DNA of 64,000 nucleotides. Origin: Salvia splendens (taxonomy: Eukaryota > Streptophyta > Magnoliopsida > Lamiales > Lamiaceae). Of the stretch, positions 59,541 to 64,000 are shown in pieces (positions within the stretch are counted from its first letter, which is position 1; each line of letters starts with the position of its first letter). Below the pieces are notes generated by a model. The model ran no database searches and was not told where the DNA came from. It saw only the letters and a list, made by a program, of their open reading frames with translations. The position numbers and the translations under genes were made by a program. The stretch lies in the NCBI RefSeq assembly GCF_004379255.2, contig NC_056044.1, positions 9,340,001 to 9,404,000 on the forward strand. Reading direction: 5' to 3'.

Positions 59541-60881
59541 AGACGCTCCTGAGCGCAATCGAGAAGAACAGTCCACCACCTTCCCCAACTAGGAGCTATA
59601 AGGGTGCAGAGCAGGGAAGTCAGGGGCTAACCTACGATCAGCCGAATGACTTTGTCAATATGGACTCACTGCTGCATGGTACTATAATTCGAGTGAGAAT
59701 TGGATTCCAGGGAGACAGCGGGACGCACCATGGAAGGACCGTCCAAATTTTCGATGGGGAGATGGAAACCAAAATCAGAACCAAGGACAAGGTCAGAACC
59801 AATACAACCCCCACCCGAACCAGAATCTCAACCGTGGCCTAGCGAATCCCGACCACCAATTCAACTGGTCAGAAAGAAACCAACATCCCCACAACCAAAA
59901 CCTACAGAACCAAAACTCAAACCCTGTTTATGTACCACTCCACCAGAGGAACTTCCAAAATTACCAGAATCAACATAATCAAGGTCCCCAACATCAGCAG
60001 AACCAGAACCAGTTCCAGAGCCAGAACCAGAATCAATATCACCAAGACCAGTACAACCCTCTTGCCCAGTACAACCAATACCCACCTAACCAGAACCAGC
60101 AAAACTTCCAGAATTACTAGCACAACCAAAACCCCCAGTATAGCCAACACCAAGGACCAAATCAGTCCCAATATCCTAACAGGTCAAGGAGATCTATGGA
60201 GGATATGATGGGAGAACTGCTCGCTTCGCAGCAGGGTATCAAAGGTGAATTGCAGTCCAATAATGAGGTAGTGCAGGGGATGCAGAATGCCCAGAAGGAG
60301 CATAAGGCGAACATGAATATGATAAATAGGCAATTGGCCCAGCTGGCGAATTCCATGGGTGAATTGCAAGGCAATTCAGGGAAACTCCCGTCTATAGTTC
60401 ATGTGCCTGAAAAGGCAAACGTGAGCAAGGTCACATTGCGGTCCGGTACTGTCTGTAATGGACCCAACTGAAGAAAACTAGTGGAGAGCCTAGTGGGACA
60501 AAGTTACTGAGAGACGTTGCCTCGGAAGAAGAGCTCAACAAACCTCTGCCTCAGATACAAGATCCGTTTTTCTTGGATGAAACACTATTGGCAAAGGATG
60601 AAACCAAAGGCGTACTGCCCAAGGAAGACCCTCCTAAAGAAACAGAACCCATGAAAGAAACTCCAGCCCAGAATGTGCCCAAGAGAGACTCCGGAAAGGC
60701 TGGGGAAGAACCGGTAGACGAGGCGAAAGGAAAAAAACCATTCCCTTACCGTTTCGTGACTAAGAGGAAGAAGGAGAACCCAGTAGATTACTTGTCAATT
60801 TTTGGAAAGCTGGATGTCACCATACCATTCCTCCAAGCCGTGAAGCTACCCCCGCTTGGAAATTTATCAAGGAGTTCATAG
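59541..60881 (+). pseudogene. gag of element A, C-terminal part, Gln/Asn-rich
   Basis: After element B the gag frame resumes (LLSAIEKNSPPPSPTRSYKG, DQPNDFVNMDS). After a shift near 59700 it becomes strongly Gln/Asn-rich from 59767 to 60195 (for example NQNQFQSQNQNQYHQDQYN), with one TAG at 60118. It goes on as SMEDMMGELLASQQGIKGEL, a coiled-coil-like segment matching the linker of element B, to VTLRSGTVCNGPN at 60471. After another break it reads NPVDYLSIFGKLDVTIPFLQ before the protease. No zinc knuckle was recognised. Confidence 0.75.
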
Positions 60882-60910
60882 CCGGGAAAGCCCAGGAGGA
60901 TGGAAAGATC

Positions 60911-63487
60911 ATGGTGGAAGGGATAGCGTCAGCCATTGTGCAGGAGAAGCTACCACCCAAGAGAGCCTATCCAGGTATGTTCACTTTACCTATTACTATA
61001 GGAGATGTAAAAATCGAGCATGCAATGTGTGATCTGGGAGCATCTATAAATGTTATGCCATTATCAGTCTATAATCGGTTGAAGGGAGTGAAGTTGTCAA
61101 ACACTAGGGTGTTAATCCAACTGGCTGATAGGTCATGTATAAATCCTGAAGGTGTGTTAGAAAATGTATTGGTGAGAGTGCATAATTTTACTTACCCCGC
61201 TGACTTTTATGCGATCAAGATGAGTGAGTCTGAAGCTAGGGAGTCTAGTGGTATATTGTTAGGGAGACCGTTTTTTAGAACGACTAAGACAATCGTAGAC
61301 ATGGCTGAGGGGACAATTTGCATTAATTTTCATGGAGAGAAATTCAGTTTTGATATCAATAAGGCCATGAAGAAACCTATCGATTCTGAAAATCTATGCT
61401 ATGTTGATGTAATTGACCCCCTAGTCCAAGATTTTCTTGAGACCGAATTATTGCAGGAAAAACTCCAAGCATTAGATGTGTATGGACAGGCTGATGTAGA
61501 AGCAGCTGCATGGTGCTATCTGATCAGTAGCCAAGGGTTGACCGATGAAGAGATAGAATGAGCGGTTAAGGACTTCTGTTAGAAATCAGAATTTATTGGA
61601 GCCGCAGGGGCTCAACTACCAGCCAGTACAGAGGAACTTTCAGATGGTGAGTTAGAAAAGGAGGGGGATACTGCAAGGAGCCTTCTACCCACAGACACAC
61701 TTCCCCCACAAGTTGAGTTGAAGAAACTACCAGCAAACCTGAAGTATGCTTTCCTCGGGGAGAAAGACTCATACCCGGTGATTATCAGCAGCAGCCTTAC
61801 GAAAGAGTAAGAGGCGAAGTTATTGACTGTGCTAGTAAAAAGCAAAAGAGCAATTGGATTGAGCCTTACAGATTTGATGGGAATACACCCTGATGTCTGC
61901 AGGCATCACATCAAGCTAGAAGAGGGAGCAAAAGCACATCGAGACTCGCAAAGGAAGGTGAACCCTAAAATGTGGGAGGAGATATTGAAGGAAATCTTGA
62001 AGTTGCTGTCGTTGAGAATTATCTTTTCGGTGCCCGATAGCGAGTGGGTCAGCCCCATTCACATGGTTCCCAAGAAGTCCGCGATTCAAGTGGTTCAAAA
62101 TGAGAGGAATTAGTTGATACCAGTAAGACTAGTCACTGGTTGGCGGATGTGCATAGACTACCGCAAACTGAACGCCGCAACCAGGAAAGACCACTTCCCC
62201 CTACCGTTCATCGATTAGATGTTGGAGCGACTGACTGGGAAGAAGTACTTTTGTTTTTAGATGGGTACAGCGGGTATTTTCAAATCTACATGGACCCTGA
62301 AGACCAGGACAAAACCGCCTTCACTTGCCTATTTGGAACTTACGCATACAGACACATGCCATTCGGTCTGTGCATCACTCCGGGTACATTTCAACGATGC
62401 ATGATGAGCATATTTTCCAATCTGATCGAGGAGTGTGTATAGAGATATTCATGGATGACTTTACAGTCTATGTAGACTCTTTCGACTTGTGCCTTCATCA
62501 CTTGGACGTAGTTCTGAAGAGATGTCAAGCAAAAAGCCTAGTCTTGAACTTTGAAAAGTGTCATTTCATGGTCACAGAAAGGGATCGTCCTAGGGCACCT
62601 GGTGTCAGAGAGAGGTATCCAGGTGGATTAAGACAAAGTGGACGTCATTTCCAAACTGCATTTCCCTACTGACCAGAAGGAAATAAGGGGTTTTCTGGGG
62701 CAAGCAGGATTTTATCGACGATTTATTAAGAACTTTGCCAAAATTACCCAACCCCTTACCAGACTTCTTCAAAACGAGGTGGAGTTCATTTTTGATGAAC
62801 AGTGCAAGGTTGCTTTCAATCTTCTTAAGGAAAAGTTGATATCCGCACCAATCATCCGGGCTCCTGACTGGGACCATCCTTTCGAAGTGATGTGTGATGC
62901 CATCGATTATGCAGTGGGAGCTGTTCTGGGTCAGAAGATCGAGGGAAAAATGTATGTGATCTTCTATGCATCTAAAACATTCAATCAGGCTCAAAGGAAT
63001 TATGACACCACTAAGAAGGAGATGTTGGCCGTGGTGTATTCATTCGAGAAGTTTTGGCAGTACTTGTTAGGATCCAAGGTCATCATCTATACTGACCATG
63101 TGGCCATGAAGTATCTGATTACCAAGAAAGAATCAAAGCCCCGTTTGATCCGATGGGTACTCCTGCTACAAGAATTTGATTGGGAGGTGGAAGACAAAAA
63201 AGGAGTCGAGAATAAGGTAGCGGATCATTTGAGTAGGATAGTACAAGATGGGAGTAGCGAGGAGGTACACGACCGCTTCCCGGAGGAACACTTGTGTGAA
63301 GTGATTTTTGCCGTCAGAAAAATTGATTGGGAAGAAGTGATGAAGCTTACTGGCCAGAATGCAACAGCAAAAGGGGAGGAAAAAGTAGGGCAGGATCTAT
63401 GGTATGCGGACCTAGCCAACTACCTAGTTTCAAGAGAGCTTCCAGAAGTGCCAAATGTCACCAAGGCTCAAAGAATGAAGATCAGAA
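60911..63487 (+). pseudogene. pol of element A: protease, reverse transcriptase, RNase H, truncated
   Basis: The protease frame (60911-61561) has an intact-looking catalytic motif MCDLGASINVMPLSVY and SSGILLGRPFFRTTKTIV. Reverse transcriptase follows in pieces: SLTDLMGIHPDVCRHHIKLE, PDSEWVSPIHMVPKKSA, a TAG at 62111-62113, LFLDGYSGYFQIYMDPEDQ, a stop at 62442, then EIFMDDFTVYVDSFDLCL in another frame. From 62638 RNase H is open ([43 protein letters not shown]) to AQRMKIR. There the homology with element B ends and foreign DNA begins. The integrase is lost. Compared with element B the order is the same, with different lesions. Confidence 0.9.
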
Positions 63488-63555
63488 GTGAGCGATTGTT
63501 TCCTAATTAGACGGTTCTCTGTTTTTTACTCGTTATCTCGGTTCTATTCAAACAG

Positions 63556-64000
63556 ATGTTGGCTGAGAATCTTCTCAAGGTATGCAAAATCTCTACAACG
63601 ACACCCCCTCTTTTTTTCCTTGCGTCGGATAGATGGTTTTTGCCATATAAAGTGAAGCAATTATGGCTCATTTCTACTTGTTGATGATGGCTCTGTACCC
63701 TTGCTATATATGTAGTTTCATCTGCGTCCCTATGCGAATATGGGGCTCGACAGATCAAGTATACCGAAACTAACATCTCATTCCGAGATCATTCAAGAGC
63801 TATTGTCAGAAATTCCGGAGGCTAGAGACGCCTCCAAGAATGTGACCCGTTTATTGTCGGGTTGCGCTAGTGTGACCGAGGAACCATGGTTGCTCGAAGA
63901 TGTTGTCCCTAGCTGTCTCGAATATATAACCAGAGAAGATATGGAGATTGTTCTTCTTGGTACCGGTTCTTCGCAACCCTCAAAGTATCGAAACGTTAGT
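63556..64000 (+). pseudogene. Long-form tRNase Z (ELAC2/TRZ3-4 type), internal exons; gene 5' part missing here
   Basis: Two exons are visible. The first (63556-63579, between acag and gtatgc) encodes MLAENLLK, the second (63717 to beyond the window, after tgtag) starts FHLRPYANMGLDRSSIPKLT and goes on with SEIIQELLSEIPEARDASKN, CLEYITREDMEIVLLGTG and SSQPSKYRNVS. The phrase LGTGSSQPSKYRNVS is diagnostic of the C-terminal catalytic half of tRNase Z-long, the enzyme that cuts the 3' trailer from tRNA precursors. The metal-binding HxHADH motif would lie to the right of the window. The upstream exons are absent: retroelement A abuts the intron at about 63487. Either this is a 5'-truncated copy or the deletion removed the gene start. 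Exons seen are intact, so an alternative is a gene with a displaced start. Confidence 0.8.

Larger units (their letters stand above)
36218..63487 (+). mobile_element. Element A: Athila-type Ty3/gypsy retrotransposon, truncated, with nested insertions
   Basis: The order on the plus strand is LTR, tRNA-Asp primer site, gag, protease, reverse transcriptase, RNase H. The gag gene is split by element B (38494-59540). The element stops abruptly in the middle of pol near 63487, right after AQRMKIR, and runs into intron DNA of a tRNase Z gene. Its integrase, env-like region and 3' LTR are missing, so a deletion removed them. The left end lies in an older LTR copy. Confidence 0.85.

Overview
This is a stretch of plant nuclear DNA, almost certainly from a eudicot. 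Evidence is GT-AG introns in genes typical of plants (a ROP-interactive CRIB protein, a mitochondrial succinyl-CoA ligase beta subunit, a plant-type long-chain-alcohol oxidase), Stowaway and PIF/Harbinger DNA transposons, and Athila-type Ty3/gypsy and Ty1/copia retrotransposons with their usual tRNA primer sites. The intergenic DNA is AT-rich. I could not fix the species; an asterid such as a Lamiales member is only a guess.

Layout, left to right. (1) 1-8.0 kb: a PIF/Harbinger transposon (637-4318) whose transposase gene is split by a solo LTR; a decayed leucine-rich-repeat gene (4495-5827); and a second Harbinger-like element (5968-7994) that carries only the Myb-like accessory gene. (2) 8.4-10 kb: an intact four-exon RIC-type CRIB gene on the minus strand, with a Stowaway MITE in its third intron. 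(3) 10-13.6 kb: AT-rich DNA with hAT-like repeat debris and a MITE. (4) 13.7-16.4 kb: a broken long-chain-alcohol oxidase gene. (5) 16.8-27 kb: gene-poor DNA packed with MITEs, palindromic GGTATACC-rich elements, a long-terminal-inverted-repeat element, LTR remnants, a complete solo LTR (25336-26858) and one unidentified coding relict. (6) 28.6-32.7 kb: an intact 12-exon succinate-CoA ligase beta gene, minus strand, 422 residues. (7) 33.5-63.5 kb: a SINE-like head followed by a nested retrotransposon cluster. (8) 63.5-64 kb: exons of a long-form tRNase Z gene, joined directly to the truncated retroelement.

The cluster can be unpicked by target-site duplications. A Ty3/gypsy Athila element on the plus strand (A, 36218 to about 63487) sits in an older LTR copy. 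A second Athila element on the minus strand (B, 38494-59540, duplication AGACG) lies inside the gag of A. A young Ty1/copia element (D, 49978-56460, duplication TTACC, LTRs differing at 3 of 410 positions) lies in the leader of B, and a solo LTR of the same family as B (C, 57422-58902, duplication CTCAG) lies inside the right LTR of B. Removing each insertion restores the host sequence exactly, and LTR divergence (about 5 percent for B, under 1 percent for D) agrees with the order.

Only two genes look functional, RIC and succinyl-CoA ligase, and they act in unrelated processes (ROP GTPase signalling and the TCA cycle). I found no operon-like or defence-like system. The notable points are the transposon structure, an in-frame gag deletion in the copia element, the retroelement/tRNase Z junction and several unexplained repeat arrays.
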